Below, one piece after another: positions 17,645 through 26,704 of a stretch of 61,726 nucleotides of DNA. Position numbers and translations under genes: made by a program. The notes under the pieces were generated by a model. It was not told the origin of the DNA, ran no database searches, and saw only the letters and a list, made by a program, of their open reading frames with translations. Source of the stretch: an uncultured archaeon. Lineage in GTDB: Archaea > Thermoproteota > EX4484-205 > JAAOZP01. The DNA is taken from positions 1-61,726 of the forward strand of contig CALIBN010000018.1 of assembly GCA_938045545.1 (NCBI GenBank), in the 5' to 3' direction. How positions within the stretch are numbered: position 1 is the first letter of the stretch; the number at the start of each line of letters is the position of its first letter.

Positions 17645-18871
17645 CTAATGCTTCAAAGATTTATTCTGGTTGACAACACTCTGTCTTACTCCTTTTTTAA
17701 GAGGCCCTATTATCCATGGGGCGAGGAGCATCGCAGAAACCATTGACAAGGCTGAAGACAGGGCGAACATGGCCCATAACCCTTGGTAATCCGAAACCAA
17801 GCCGCCGAAGTAGGGGCCGGAGGCTGTTCCCAGTTGAAGAGAGAGATTGTAAAAGCCGGCGTAAAGCCCCCCTCTCCTACTTCCTCCAAGGCTTGAGCTG
17901 ATCGACATTCCTGAGACAGTGAATAAAGCGTAGAGAATGCCCCGGATACTCTGGATTAACAGATAGCTGTAAATGTTCTTAACGGTTCCGTAGAGCCAGT
18001 AAACCATGGCTAAGCCTACTTCGCCCAAGACTAGAACCGGAAGACCCCCGACCCTGTCGGACAGCCAGCCCCCTAAATACATGGCAGGAACCTCGAAAAG
18101 AGCTCCTACCGCGATTACCACGCCTATGAAAAGAGGGTCGCTGCCCAGCTGCGATAATGAAATGGTTAAGAACGAGGATGTCGCTCCTATGCCCATTCCT
18201 GATATTAAAATGCTTGCTGTGAAACAGGCGGCGAGTTTAACAGACGAGCCTCCTCTTTCCTGAATATTCTCATAGCGGCTCTTCCTCCTACCCTCAACCC
18301 TAGGTAGAAACAGGCTAACTAGAAAGGAGAGAGTGGAGAACGCCAGGGCTACTGGAAAAATGTTCCACAGGCGGACTCTGGCGAGCAGGCCCGTAAGAAT
18401 GCAGGCGGCTGCCCAACCCATGGATCCGAATAGTCTATATCTTCCCATCGAAATCCCGAGTCGATTGTCTTCAGAAAGATCTGCAACCATGGACTGGGCG
18501 AGCGGCATGAACCCGGCTAGAAACAATCCGGCGACAACATACCATACTGACATGCTTATAACATCGGCTGACAGTAGTAGAATCAAGTATGCTAAACTCC
18601 TGATGAGAAGAGAAACGGAAACTATGGTTTTCCTGTTCCGATACTTATCAGCAACAGCGCCGAACACTGGTTGAAGCAGCGAGGAAAAAAGACTGGTTAT
18701 GGTCATAAGCAGGCCGATGAAGGCATAGGATAATCCCTGAGACCTAAGGTAAACACCGAACAAAAGCATGAATGGCGCGAATGAAGCCCATACCAGGCCG
18801 CCTACTACCGACAGCGTTAATAGTGCAAGGCTCGATTCTCCTGGTTTCAACTCCTCCATCGATTTTTCCAA
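17645..18871 (-). CDS. Major facilitator superfamily transporter
   Basis: 408 residues with twelve hydrophobic segments in two halves. The loop between helices 2 and 3 (GAVADKYRNRKTIV, about 71-84) is the MFS signature, and its echo in the second half is GGWLSDRVGGLPVLV. The pattern is like drug- or sugar-type transporters of the LacY/NarK-like families; substrate unknown. Start ATG at 18871 puts a short acidic cytoplasmic tail before helix 1. Stand-alone gene. Confidence 0.85.
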   Translation of the reverse strand: MEKSMEELKPGESSLALLTLSVVGGLVWASFAPFMLLFGVYLRSQGLSYAFIGLLMTITSLFSSLLQPVFGAVADKYRNRKTIVSVSLLIRSLAYLILLLSADVISMSVWYVVAGLFLAGFMPLAQSMVADLSEDNRLGISMGRYRLFGSMGWAAACILTGLLARVRLWNIFPVALAFSTLSFLVSLFLPRVEGRRKSRYENIQERGGSSVKLAACFTASILISGMGIGATSSFLTISLSQLGSDPLFIGVVIAVGALFEVPAMYLGGWLSDRVGGLPVLVLGEVGLAMVYWLYGTVKNIYSYLLIQSIRGILYALFTVSGMSISSSLGGSRRGGLYAGFYNLSLQLGTASGPYFGGLVSDYQGLWAMFALSSALSMVSAMLLAPWIIGPLKKGVRQSVVNQNKSLKH

Positions 18872-19342
18872 AAGTATTTGAACTTTACTGATTCACTGAA
18901 AAAATGTTGACAGGATTTGAAAGGGCAACGAGTCTAAGAAACAGCGTGGATAAAAATTCCCTAATTTTTTACACCTGATTTGTAACAGAAGAATATGTTT
19001 TGCAGCACCTGATTTCCTGGTTCTAGAGACCAATAAGATTCAATACTTAAAACATCCGTCCTTTAGTAGGCCAGGGAGTTAGCACCTCCCACTGGCCGGT
19101 TAGGAGAAGCGCTCAATCAAGAAAAAACATTCGCAATGAAAAACGAGCGTCATTAGTCTGGAACGCGATGGAGAGGGAGTCGTCAAACCGCGCCTTTATG
19201 ATCATCGAGCCAGATCGACCCTTTCTCGCTGTATAATCAAATGGATTTCTGCGAAAACATGTTCCGAGCCTAAGGGGAAAACCTGTGACAAAGAGAGGGG
19301 ATGATGCTTAGTCTATAAGTTAAAAATGAAAAAATATTTAAA
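18872..19342. other. 470-base intergenic region with a strong hairpin
   Basis: No convincing coding frame. The notable element is the hairpin at 19069-19097, about 22 bases after an ACTTAAAA box, so a small RNA on the plus strand starting near 19070 is possible. Nothing else recognisable before the tRNA-Glu gene. Confidence 0.4.
19069..19097 (+). ncRNA. Stable hairpin, possible small RNA 5' end
   Basis: GGCCA and GGGAG on the left pair with CTCCC and TGGCC on the right, giving 10 GC-rich base pairs with a two-base bulge and a 7-base loop (TTAGCAC). It could be the first stem of an RNA or a DNA-level inverted repeat. No known RNA family was recognised. Confidence 0.3.
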
Positions 19343-19417
19343 TGCTCCGACCGGGATTTGAACCCGGGCCCCGAGCTCGAGAGGCTCGTATGCTTGACCG
19401 GGCTACACCATCGGAGC
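19343..19417 (-). tRNA. tRNA-Glu(CTC)
   Basis: 75-nt cloverleaf on the minus strand. Acceptor GCTCCGA/TCGGAGC, anticodon stem CGAGC/GCTCG around loop CTCTCGA (anticodon CTC), T-arm CCGGG-TTCAAAT-CCCGG, discriminator A. No intron. Confidence 0.93.
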
Positions 19418-19512
19418 TGGAGAAACATTCTTCAAAGGGGGAATTAAATCTTTTGCTGCTTAAAAAGGTTCGGAAGCATGGATTTTTATAACCCGAGTGA
19501 ACGGCTTAAGTT

Positions 19513-20112
19513 ATGAAAAGCAAGGTAATAGTTGTAACAGGAACCCCTGGAACCGGTAAGACCTCCTTGTGCAGACGGATCGTCAGAGAGAATAAAGGCT
19601 GGGTTCACTTGGATCTTGGTAGGTTCGCAGTTGAGGTTAACGCGATCACCGGGTATGACGATTCGCTGGAAACCAGTATTATCAACACGAGTATTTTGAA
19701 AAAGGCTCTGCTAAAATATGTTTCAAACAGTGCTGGAGAAGGAATTCGCCTACTGATAGATGGGCATTACGCGGCTGAGGTTTCCCCGGTAAAGCATGTC
19801 GACTACTGTCTCGTCTTAAGATGTAGGCCAGACGTTCTCTGGCGCAGGCTTAGAATTATTAAGAGATACGGTGAGGATAAGGCGAAGATGAACGTTGAAT
19901 CAGAGATTACGGACTACTGCTATCTAATGGCGAAGCTCCATTTGAAAGGTAAGAGGATTGTGCAGCTGGACACAACCGGTATTAGTGTTGGAAAAACCTA
20001 CACCCGTTTTATGGAGTGTTATAGAGGGGGGTTCAGGTGTAGGGGTGACATGGTTGACTGGGTTGACTTCCTTCTGAAGAACCCTGGGAAAATGGGCTTC
20101 CTCATCCGTTAA
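19513..20112 (+). CDS. AK6/Fap7-like adenylate kinase-type NTPase
   Basis: 199 residues. N-terminal P-loop VTGTPGTGKTSL (about 8-19). The Asp-Gly-His motif LLIDGHYA and the LVLRCRPDVLWRRL region correspond to the NMP-binding and lid regions of the AK6/Fap7 family. That family supports late small-subunit assembly by acting with uS11. Typical members are about 170-190 residues; here the C-terminal 40 residues are a little longer. A TATA-like GATTTTTATAACC lies about 30 nt upstream. Its last 11 bases overlap the convergent HerA-like gene. Confidence 0.75.
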   Translation: MKSKVIVVTGTPGTGKTSLCRRIVRENKGWVHLDLGRFAVEVNAITGYDDSLETSIINTSILKKALLKYVSNSAGEGIRLLIDGHYAAEVSPVKHVDYCLVLRCRPDVLWRRLRIIKRYGEDKAKMNVESEITDYCYLMAKLHLKGKRIVQLDTTGISVGKTYTRFMECYRGGFRCRGDMVDWVDFLLKNPGKMGFLIR

Positions 20113-21886
20113 TCCCTATGGTGAAAAGAATGGGTTTAGAAAAACCCTCCGCCGTTAAGAAACCGTACCCTGGTGTCTGTTTCTTTAGAAGCTCATAGTC
20201 CTCCTGGGAAAGACCCATTATGTCTGTAAGAACCCTTGACTCCTCTCCCTCGCATATCCTGTGGGATATCTTCAGGCTTGTGGACTTGACTATTTCAGGA
20301 GAGATTTGCGACGGAAACTGTGACACGAGTATAAGGCTCTCGTTAAACTTTCTCATCTCTAAGAAAAGTTTTTCAGCAATCCCCGGTGGGGAGTCACGCC
20401 TCCTGTATGGCAGAATGTTATGTGCCTCCTCAACAACAGTAAAGTGGCTCCTAGCGCTATTGTTTTTCACCCTGAACTCGTAGAGCAGCGCGAGGATGAA
20501 GAGTGAAACCAGCTTGCGAATATCCACTTCAACAATGTCACCCAGCTCGAAAACCACGTTCCTATCTATAATGTCACCAATCTTCACCAGCCTACTCGTG
20601 TTACAGAATATTTCTTTACTCTGCCCGGTTACCAACGGCTTCAGTCTTCTTAGAAGTGCGAACTTTGTCTCGTTCTCATAGAACGATTTAATGCTCCATC
20701 TCTCCAAGGCCTCTACAAGCCCCCTGAGAGAGTTTGAAGCTGGCATTCCGAGCTCTTTCTCCGTGAGCGTTTGCAGAAGCACTTCCCTAAACATGTATGA
20801 TTGAGATGGAGTGAAGCCGTATATCTGGTCGAAAATATCTGTGACTATTGCAACGTGCTCGGATAGGTTGCTAGCCTCAACGGGGTTAAGTATATCCAGG
20901 GAGAAAGAGCCTAATTTGAAAATGACGCCGTTAAGCTCCTCAGCCAGAGGCCTATACTCATTATGCCAGTCTAAAACCATGAAAGGATACCCGAGCCCGG
21001 CAAGCTTCCTTAAAACATGTTTCACAGTTGTCGTCTTACCTGAGCCTGTTGAGCCGTAGACAGCCATATGCTTCTTGAACTTGTCTGCCTCAAGCCTAAG
21101 CGGCATGATGCTTGAACCGTTAAAAACGATCGACCCGAGGTCGATAGTCTCCTTGGTTTCAACAGTATCGGCGGAGGGCCTGTAGGAGGATGAGAGAAAA
21201 CAGAGCTCGTCATCAGGCATGTGCGGTGTAAGAATCTTGATGGAGCTATCTGCGCCAACCCACTTAGCAACAGAATCGTCCACCAAGATCCTTCTCAAGT
21301 ATTTAATCAGCTCTTTCCCCCTCAGCCTGACGAGTTTTAACTCTGGGAAAACCGTGTTGTAGACAGACCTTATCTTTTCAAAATCTGTTCCAAGCATCTT
21401 CACCGCCTCATCAACTCCTCCACGCCCTATTTTTCTGCTGACCACGAGCAGCTGGGCGAGAAGAACATCATCAGAGTTCCCCGAGGGAAGTATATGGGTC
21501 ACAAATGTTATTGAAATGCCTGCTTTAAGAATCCCGTTAAAAAGGCCCTTGGTCTTCAAGTAGAAGTCTTCCTCTCCCACGATTCTTCCTGATCCCTCCT
21601 CCGGAAGTATTGAAACCGCTCCCACTACGAGCTCCGACGAACCCGTTTTCGCAATGAAGTAGTCCTCGTTTTCCCCGAAGGTCAAATGTTCAACTAGGCT
21701 CGGCCGCTTGTAAAGCAGGAGAAGCGCTACGGGGAGCAGAAGCATCATTATGAAGAGGCTACCCATAGGTGAGGAAATGCTTGAAAAAAACTGGAGGCTT
21801 GAAAAGTTTTTCAGAACGCTTATCAGCAGTATGATGATTACGGCCACGTATGCCGGATCAAACATCCTATTATTGCCGTCAGCCAT
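20102..21886 (-). CDS. Membrane-anchored HerA/VirB4-type ATPase
   Basis: 594 residues. Two hydrophobic helices lie at the N-terminus (about 11-28 and 42-58). A roughly 200-residue middle region follows, then a HerA/FtsK-type motor domain with Walker A YGSTGSGKTTT (about 276-286) and Walker B FTVVEEAHN (about 478-486). Such membrane-tethered HerA-like motors include CedB of the crenarchaeal DNA import system and VirB4-type conjugation ATPases. Here it is the last gene of a pilus-like operon: its start overlaps the stop of a pilin-like peptide by one base. Role as a DNA or protein translocase of that machine is inferred. Confidence 0.78.
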   Translation of the reverse strand: MADGNNRMFDPAYVAVIIILLISVLKNFSSLQFFSSISSPMGSLFIMMLLLPVALLLLYKRPSLVEHLTFGENEDYFIAKTGSSELVVGAVSILPEEGSGRIVGEEDFYLKTKGLFNGILKAGISITFVTHILPSGNSDDVLLAQLLVVSRKIGRGGVDEAVKMLGTDFEKIRSVYNTVFPELKLVRLRGKELIKYLRRILVDDSVAKWVGADSSIKILTPHMPDDELCFLSSSYRPSADTVETKETIDLGSIVFNGSSIMPLRLEADKFKKHMAVYGSTGSGKTTTVKHVLRKLAGLGYPFMVLDWHNEYRPLAEELNGVIFKLGSFSLDILNPVEASNLSEHVAIVTDIFDQIYGFTPSQSYMFREVLLQTLTEKELGMPASNSLRGLVEALERWSIKSFYENETKFALLRRLKPLVTGQSKEIFCNTSRLVKIGDIIDRNVVFELGDIVEVDIRKLVSLFILALLYEFRVKNNSARSHFTVVEEAHNILPYRRRDSPPGIAEKLFLEMRKFNESLILVSQFPSQISPEIVKSTSLKISHRICEGEESRVLTDIMGLSQEDYELLKKQTPGYGFLTAEGFSKPILFTIGING

Positions 21887-22089
21887 TATTTAGGCAGCAG
21901 CCAGCCGAACAGGCTTTCACCCAGTTTGCCCACTTCCTCTATTAGAGAGTTGAAGAAGCCAGATATGTTGTCAACAATTTGCTTTGAAACCCCGAAGACG
22001 GCTCCAAGCATGACTAGGGCCAACACTATAAGCAGACCCTCCTCTATGAGCTGCGATCCTTTTAACCTGGTTTTCAAGATCTTCTTCAA
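21886..22089 (-). CDS. Pilin-like single-helix peptide
   Basis: 67 residues from a TTG start. The N-terminus KTRLKGSQLIEEGLLIVLAL looks like an archaeal class III prepilin signal: a basic stretch, a glycine, Glu at about +4/+5 and then a hydrophobic helix (about 18-38). PibD cleavage would fall after the glycine at residue 11. The rest is a short amphipathic helix with no globular domain. Placed between the platform genes and the HerA-like gene. Confidence 0.55.
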   Translation of the reverse strand: MKKILKTRLKGSQLIEEGLLIVLALVMLGAVFGVSKQIVDNISGFFNSLIEEVGKLGESLFGWLLPK

Positions 22090-22116
22090 TCCAATATTAC
22101 AGTGTTCCTAAACAAT

Positions 22117-22929
22117 TTAAGCGCCAATGGCTTCACCGTTGGCTTGCACCAAGCCGCTGATCATGCTGTTAAAAACTAGGAATGAGGCTGTGAAGCTTAA
22201 CGCTGAGTAAAGAATTGTTTTAGCGAGATTCCTAAAGGCTAGGGAGTGGTGGACAAGTATAGATATGCTTAACACGTATAGGATGAGGGAAAGAAGCAGC
22301 GAGAAATCGCTCTGTAAAACGGGCGTGGCTGAAAAAGCTGAGAAAGCGTTTAGAACAGGAGTTGCAGCCGAGAGGAAACCCATTAAGGAGGAGCTTACTG
22401 TAAGCATTATTCTAGCCCTGAACCTTGCTTCTGAAAACAGGGTTTTTCTCTCGTTCTTCAAAGCCTCGTTTTCCCTGAGAAGGATCACATAGCTTTTCAG
22501 GATCTTTTTTGCGGATACAGCATCCTTGGTGAAAAGGCTTGAAGCAAGCCTGATTAGAAGCCTGCCTGTTCGGCCAAGTTCACCGGAATGGGAGATTAAA
22601 GTTTTCTCCAACGGGTGCCCATTTACGCTGCGGCGCACAGCCTTTTCGAAAAGATCACGGTAATCAGTTTCAAAATCTAAATCCGACAGCGTTTTGAAAA
22701 CTGAGCTCTCAAGGTTCAGGTTTTCAGGGTTATCCACTAACCTCCCTATTAATGTTAAGTCAACGGTCTCCGAAAGGTTTTCAGCACCGCTTTCGCCTCT
22801 CTGAGACAGCATCAGCGTGTAGACTAAGAGCTGGATTGAGAATGCAACATACGGTTTAAGCTTTAACACGGGCATTAAAAAGGCGAGTGCCCCAAGCCCC
22901 ATTACTAGGAAAAAGCGTGTTCGCCTCAA
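22117..22929 (-). CDS. Type IV pilus platform protein (TadC/FlaJ-like), second half
   Basis: 270 residues. Hydrophobic helices lie at about 6-40 and in the C-terminal third (about 175-200, 210-230, 240-258). Between them is a soluble helical domain with ETDYRDLFEKAVRRSVNGHP and ELGRTGRLLIRLASSLFTKD, the pattern of the T2SSF fold. FlaJ/TadC-type proteins normally carry two such domains in one chain. Here the upstream gene supplies the other, and the two overlap by 4 bases. Confidence 0.65.
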   Translation of the reverse strand: MRRTRFFLVMGLGALAFLMPVLKLKPYVAFSIQLLVYTLMLSQRGESGAENLSETVDLTLIGRLVDNPENLNLESSVFKTLSDLDFETDYRDLFEKAVRRSVNGHPLEKTLISHSGELGRTGRLLIRLASSLFTKDAVSAKKILKSYVILLRENEALKNERKTLFSEARFRARIMLTVSSSLMGFLSAATPVLNAFSAFSATPVLQSDFSLLLSLILYVLSISILVHHSLAFRNLAKTILYSALSFTASFLVFNSMISGLVQANGEAIGA

Positions 22930-23492
22930 CCGAGCAGGACACTCCTAATCCTTCCGATCTTATTGAAGAAGATAGTGAACACCATGATGCTTATGATGAA
23001 GAACACTGAAAACAGGATGGTTGGAGCCTCTGATGAAAACCCGGAGGCCAATATTATCGGTATTGGAACAAGGAACACGTAGAAGAAGAATAAGGAAATT
23101 ATAGAGTTAAGCTTCAACGTGTACTCATGGTATTTCATCCTGGCTTTCGACTCAAGGATTCTGAACAGCATTAGCGTCTCCTCCGGATCGACTCTCTGCC
23201 TAGGAGTTTTTTGAACCACATGGGTAATCGCGTTCAGCAGATCTGGGTGTTTCCGGAGAGCCTTGTTCAAAGCTCTCTGAATATCCACACCATTCAGACC
23301 CTGTTCAAGACAATAACACAGGGCTGTGGAAACACCCTCATAGTTTTTACTTGAAACGTCGCGAACAGCCCTGTAAAAATTGTTGTATGCAGATTGGGCT
23401 ATTATTATTTCAGCTACGATTGGAGTTATTACTTCGTAAGCATGCCTATCGTCATCGTTAAAAATTCTCCTTAAAAGCCTTTGCAAGATCAC
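22926..23492 (-). CDS. Type IV pilus platform protein (TadC/FlaJ-like), first half
   Basis: 188 residues. A soluble helical domain (about 1-120: EIIIAQSAYNNFYRAVRDVS, then GLNGVDIQRALNKALRKHPD, and DPEETLMLFRILESKARMKY) is followed by two hydrophobic helices (about 128-150 and 158-178). This fits one T2SSF half. It overlaps both the ATPase gene before it and the second half after it by 4 bases, as expected for subunits made in fixed ratio. Confidence 0.6.
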   Translation of the reverse strand: MILQRLLRRIFNDDDRHAYEVITPIVAEIIIAQSAYNNFYRAVRDVSSKNYEGVSTALCYCLEQGLNGVDIQRALNKALRKHPDLLNAITHVVQKTPRQRVDPEETLMLFRILESKARMKYHEYTLKLNSIISLFFFYVFLVPIPIILASGFSSEAPTILFSVFFIISIMVFTIFFNKIGRIRSVLLG

Positions 23493-25369
23493 TTTTGAAA
23501 ACCGCCCCCAGTCTTCCCAAGTGTTTCCACATGGATTTTTTGAACAAGCCTTTTAACGGTGAAATTATCTGAAAAACGGTTCTCTTCAACCATTTTCAAG
23601 ATGGCTTCATACTCCTCCTGAAGATTTTTCTCATCTATGCAGCTTAATCCAGCTAGTTTTCCGAAAAACCCTGAAGCCTCTAGCCCAAGGTAGCAGCATA
23701 ACTCGTCCGTAACGGTACGCCTCGAAAATATTTCAATAAGGTTTGAATCTCCATCTATAACAGCTATTTCCCCAATAAACCGTTTAACAAAATTATTTGC
23801 CTCAAGCCTCTTCATAACTATTATTAGATCAAGCTCAGAAAGCAGTATCCTAGGGATATTGTAAACGTCTACAAGCCTTTTAACGAAGCCCCTGCCGGAA
23901 GCGGCGTGCGCAGTATGCATTATTCTCAGGCCGGCTGAGACTGCGCGGAACATTGCCTTAACGTGGCTTCCCGTCTGAACTTCACCAAGTATAAGGTAGG
24001 AGGGAGTCCTGTGAAGAGCCTTAACTATTTCAAGCGTCTTAGTGTCGCTTCTCCCCTTAGTTTCAAACGGCTCCACAATGTACACTACTCTATGCTGGTC
24101 GAAGACCCTTGGGGGAAGCGTTTCAAGAGCATCCTCAACGTGTACTATGCGCCACCATGAGGGAGCAAAATAGCTTAGAAAGTTTAAAAGAGAGGTTTTC
24201 CCAGAATTCGGCTCACCCACGATAGAGATGTTGGCACGGTTTAGAATGGCGAAGATTAGGAAAGCAGCAGCCTCAACTGAAAAATATCCTGATCCTAAAA
24301 GGACTCTGAGGTGAAGCACGTCCGCCACGTGTTTCCGCACGTCTAAAACGCCTTTCCCTAACGCGAGGGGAGGAATATCTATTGAAACCCTTGTCAAAAC
24401 CCTGTCGAAGACAATAGCGGTTTTAATCGAGGGGTTAGAGTAATCCAGGTTTAAGCCGGATTCTCTTTTCACGAGCGACACAAGGCTTTCAAAATCCCTT
24501 TCTTTAAACACGAGGTTTGTACTAAGCCTTCCGAAACGAGCATGGTCAACGTAAAGCCTCCTCCCAACATCATCTAAGAAGAAACACTGCACACCGCTAT
24601 CGTTCAACAAGGGATATATTTTCGACAATCCTATGGAAGAGTACACGGCATGCTTAACTATGGAGCCCACCGGCTCCGCAGCTTCCAACTGCGCTAACAC
24701 CTTCAGAAACCTTAAGCCGACTTTAAACCTGTAGCTAAATATGTCTTTAAACCTGCCGGTTCTAAGCATTCTCTTAGAGTAGGCTAGGCGCAGAATTTTT
24801 GAAAGCTCCTTCTCAATCCAGAAGTAATCGTCAGACTTGAAAAAAACCCTATAGGAACCATCTTTAGCATTCACACAGTACAACAGGTGGCCAAGCACAT
24901 AGCTGTGTTCAGCCGGCCACGAGCCGTGAAAAACCCCTTCAAATTCCTTGAGTCCGCGTTCGGAGAAAAGCTTGACGGATGCGGGAAACCGTAGTAACGG
25001 CTTAGAATATACGCTTCCATAGAATGGCCTTATGGAAAGCATTCCTCGAGCAGAGTTCAAGCCAAGGCTATTCTCCTCATGCTCCTCCAAAAGTCTTTTG
25101 TAAAGCTCTTCCTTCTCCTTCTCGATCTCTCTAGAGAGATCCTCTAACAGCCTGACATATTGCTCTCGGACTTCGAGCAAACGTTCCTTAACACGTATCA
25201 GTATTCTCTCCGGCTTGAAATACGTGAGCTTATGCATAATGTCGCAGATAAGCCATGGATCCGTTTCCCGGGATTCCGGATATGACAGGAACAAGGTTCT
25301 ACCCCTACTGTCCCAAGCCCATTTCCTTTCAAAGCCGGCATAGAGGAAACCCTGTTGGACGCTGCTCAT
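23489..25369 (-). CDS. GspE/FlaI-type secretion ATPase
   Basis: 626 residues. The N-terminal 380 residues are family-specific, with a long charged coiled segment (about 60-100). The motor has Walker A IVGEPNSGKTSLL (about 380-392), an acidic stretch with RIVHVEDALE, the Walker B region YLILGEVQTG (about 455-464) and the His motif MHTAHA. The usual Arg of the GEVRG motif is Gln here. Members of the family assemble archaella, type IV pili or Tad pili. It is the second gene of the leftward operon. Confidence 0.82.
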   Translation of the reverse strand: MSSVQQGFLYAGFERKWAWDSRGRTLFLSYPESRETDPWLICDIMHKLTYFKPERILIRVKERLLEVREQYVRLLEDLSREIEKEKEELYKRLLEEHEENSLGLNSARGMLSIRPFYGSVYSKPLLRFPASVKLFSERGLKEFEGVFHGSWPAEHSYVLGHLLYCVNAKDGSYRVFFKSDDYFWIEKELSKILRLAYSKRMLRTGRFKDIFSYRFKVGLRFLKVLAQLEAAEPVGSIVKHAVYSSIGLSKIYPLLNDSGVQCFFLDDVGRRLYVDHARFGRLSTNLVFKERDFESLVSLVKRESGLNLDYSNPSIKTAIVFDRVLTRVSIDIPPLALGKGVLDVRKHVADVLHLRVLLGSGYFSVEAAAFLIFAILNRANISIVGEPNSGKTSLLNFLSYFAPSWWRIVHVEDALETLPPRVFDQHRVVYIVEPFETKGRSDTKTLEIVKALHRTPSYLILGEVQTGSHVKAMFRAVSAGLRIMHTAHAASGRGFVKRLVDVYNIPRILLSELDLIIVMKRLEANNFVKRFIGEIAVIDGDSNLIEIFSRRTVTDELCCYLGLEASGFFGKLAGLSCIDEKNLQEEYEAILKMVEENRFSDNFTVKRLVQKIHVETLGKTGGGFQK

Positions 25370-25515
25370 TTCGAAGCAACCTTTAGGAGCTCAGTCAACT
25401 CCCGATACTTTTTCTCAAGGTTTAAAATTCTAGTGTTCAACTTCCCTATGTTCACCTTCAAATCCTCTATCTCCTGAAGTATTGCGTTAACCAGTAGGTC
25501 GTCTTGGAAGATCAT
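25366..25515 (-). CDS. 49-residue coiled-coil protein, first gene of the pilus-like operon
   Basis: Reading from the ATG at 25515: MIFQDDLLVNAILQEIEDLK, then heptad-like leucine/isoleucine spacing through KLNTRILNLEKKYRELTELL, stop TGA overlapping the ATPase start (ATGA). Probably helical and oligomeric; too short for a known family. The tight overlap with the ATPase gene supports its reality. Confidence 0.5.
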   Translation of the reverse strand: MIFQDDLLVNAILQEIEDLKVNIGKLNTRILNLEKKYRELTELLKVASK

Positions 25516-25650
25516 CCATAAACCAGAATAGTGGAAACCTATTTATTCACCAATACTGACACCGTTGGCGGTTATAAGGCTTAGGACGCTGATAAACTTG
25601 GGATTGGAAAATGCGTGTGAAGGCTGGGCGGCTTAAGAGGAGGGATACCT

Positions 25651-25794
25651 ATGAGCAGCCTGCTTGAGAAAACCCTGGTAATTCTGCTCTCAGCAGTACT
25701 CCTTGGACTAGGCTTAGCCTACTTATTGGAGCGAGTCATACCTATGATTAAGCAGATTTATGAGAGCGTGGCTAAACTGCTTACTGCAAGCTAG
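25651..25794 (+). CDS. 47-residue single-helix membrane peptide (pilin-like)
   Basis: ATG at 25651 after a GAGGAGGG ribosome binding site. MSSLLEKTLVILLSAVLLGL is a short N-terminus with Glu then a hydrophobic helix (to about residue 27), followed by an amphipathic tail (RVIPMIKQIYESVAKLL). The layout echoes the pilin-like peptide at 21886, but there is no basic-Gly cleavage site. First gene of the rightward five-gene unit. Confidence 0.5.
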   Translation: MSSLLEKTLVILLSAVLLGLGLAYLLERVIPMIKQIYESVAKLLTAS

Positions 25795-25805
25795 GGTGAA
25801 ACAGC

Positions 25806-26186
25806 TTGAACGAGATTCTTGAGGAACATTTGAAAGACGCCCTCTGGATATCTTTAACACTCGTAGTAAGCTTTACATTGCTTCATGCCACAGATACTGT
25901 TAGAACAGTTTTCTTAAACAAGGTTTTTAACAACATCCTGATTTTAATAGGTAAACACGCTGATCTTTCAGCAGAGTACGGGGGGAAATTCACCCTATCT
26001 ATGCCAGAAACACCTTTATTCAACTATTCAATCCTGCTTAATGATAATGAATACTACATCATGATTCACGGGATTCGGGTCTTCCACGGAGCCTGGGAAT
26101 ACAGGTTTAACAGTGTGACCATAGAGCCGGGTGGAACATACTCCGTGAAAACATTGGAGAACGGGTTTGTTTTAACCAAACGATGA
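25806..26186 (+). CDS. N-terminally anchored small protein, pilus-like locus
   Basis: 126 residues from a TTG after AGGGTGA. A charged N-terminus (NEILEEHLKDALW), one hydrophobic helix (about 14-28), then a predicted beta-rich outer domain with YGGKFTLSMPETPLFNYSIL and EPGGTYSVKTLENGFVLTKR. This is the shape of a minor pilin or pseudopilin, though no family match is claimed. Overlaps the next gene by 4 bases. Confidence 0.5.
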   Translation: MNEILEEHLKDALWISLTLVVSFTLLHATDTVRTVFLNKVFNNILILIGKHADLSAEYGGKFTLSMPETPLFNYSILLNDNEYYIMIHGIRVFHGAWEYRFNSVTIEPGGTYSVKTLENGFVLTKR

Positions 26187-26314
26187 GCGACAAGCTTCTA
26201 GATTTCCTAGCATCATCATTCCTGATTTTTCTGCTAGTCTTAGAATTAGCGTTGGCTCTTATTCTCACCTTAAACAATGTTTCAACCTTAACTTGGCTGG
26301 CTGAACAAGCGTGA
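26183..26314 (+). CDS. 43-residue single-helix membrane peptide
   Basis: ATG overlapping the previous stop (ATGA). MSDKLLDFLASSFLIFLLVL, then a hydrophobic run to about residue 30 and a short tail ending in TWLAEQA. Translational coupling to its neighbours supports it. No family recognised. Confidence 0.45.
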   Translation: MSDKLLDFLASSFLIFLLVLELALALILTLNNVSTLTWLAEQA

Positions 26315-26320
26315 ATAAGA

Positions 26321-26704
26321 ATGCAGTTTTTAGAGGGCATAATTGCAATCGTCCTGAGTACTCTCCTGTTAATACCGATAATAACTGTCTCGCAAAGCAT
26401 CAGAACCGTGTTTGAAAAAATAAAGGTAATAAAAATAGACGTGGCTTTAGAGAGCAGCCTCGCAGAGATCCCTTGTCAAACTCTGGCCGATTCTGAGGCC
26501 CTGCTCAGCGAAGTCACTAGGATCCTGAGCTCTAACAGGGTTAAGTGGAGCAAAATAGAGATTCTGAGCAAGCAGAATGGAAGAATAATAGTTGAGAATA
26601 AGCAGGCCTCAGACAATCCTTGTGAACACCATACTAGGCTTGTTCGAATAATCAGAGTCAGCAGCGAAGATGTTGTGAGCATAGCGGTGAGCGTAGAGAA
26701 ATGA
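26321..26704 (+). CDS. N-terminally anchored small protein, pilus-like locus
   Basis: 127 residues. Hydrophobic helix at about 6-24 preceded by MQFLEG (Glu at residue 5), then a small soluble domain with two cysteines (EIPCQTL, DNPCEHH) that could form a disulphide outside the cell. Ends in ATGA overlap with the next gene. Minor-pilin-like by layout only. Confidence 0.5.
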   Translation: MQFLEGIIAIVLSTLLLIPIITVSQSIRTVFEKIKVIKIDVALESSLAEIPCQTLADSEALLSEVTRILSSNRVKWSKIEILSKQNGRIIVENKQASDNPCEHHTRLVRIIRVSSEDVVSIAVSVEK

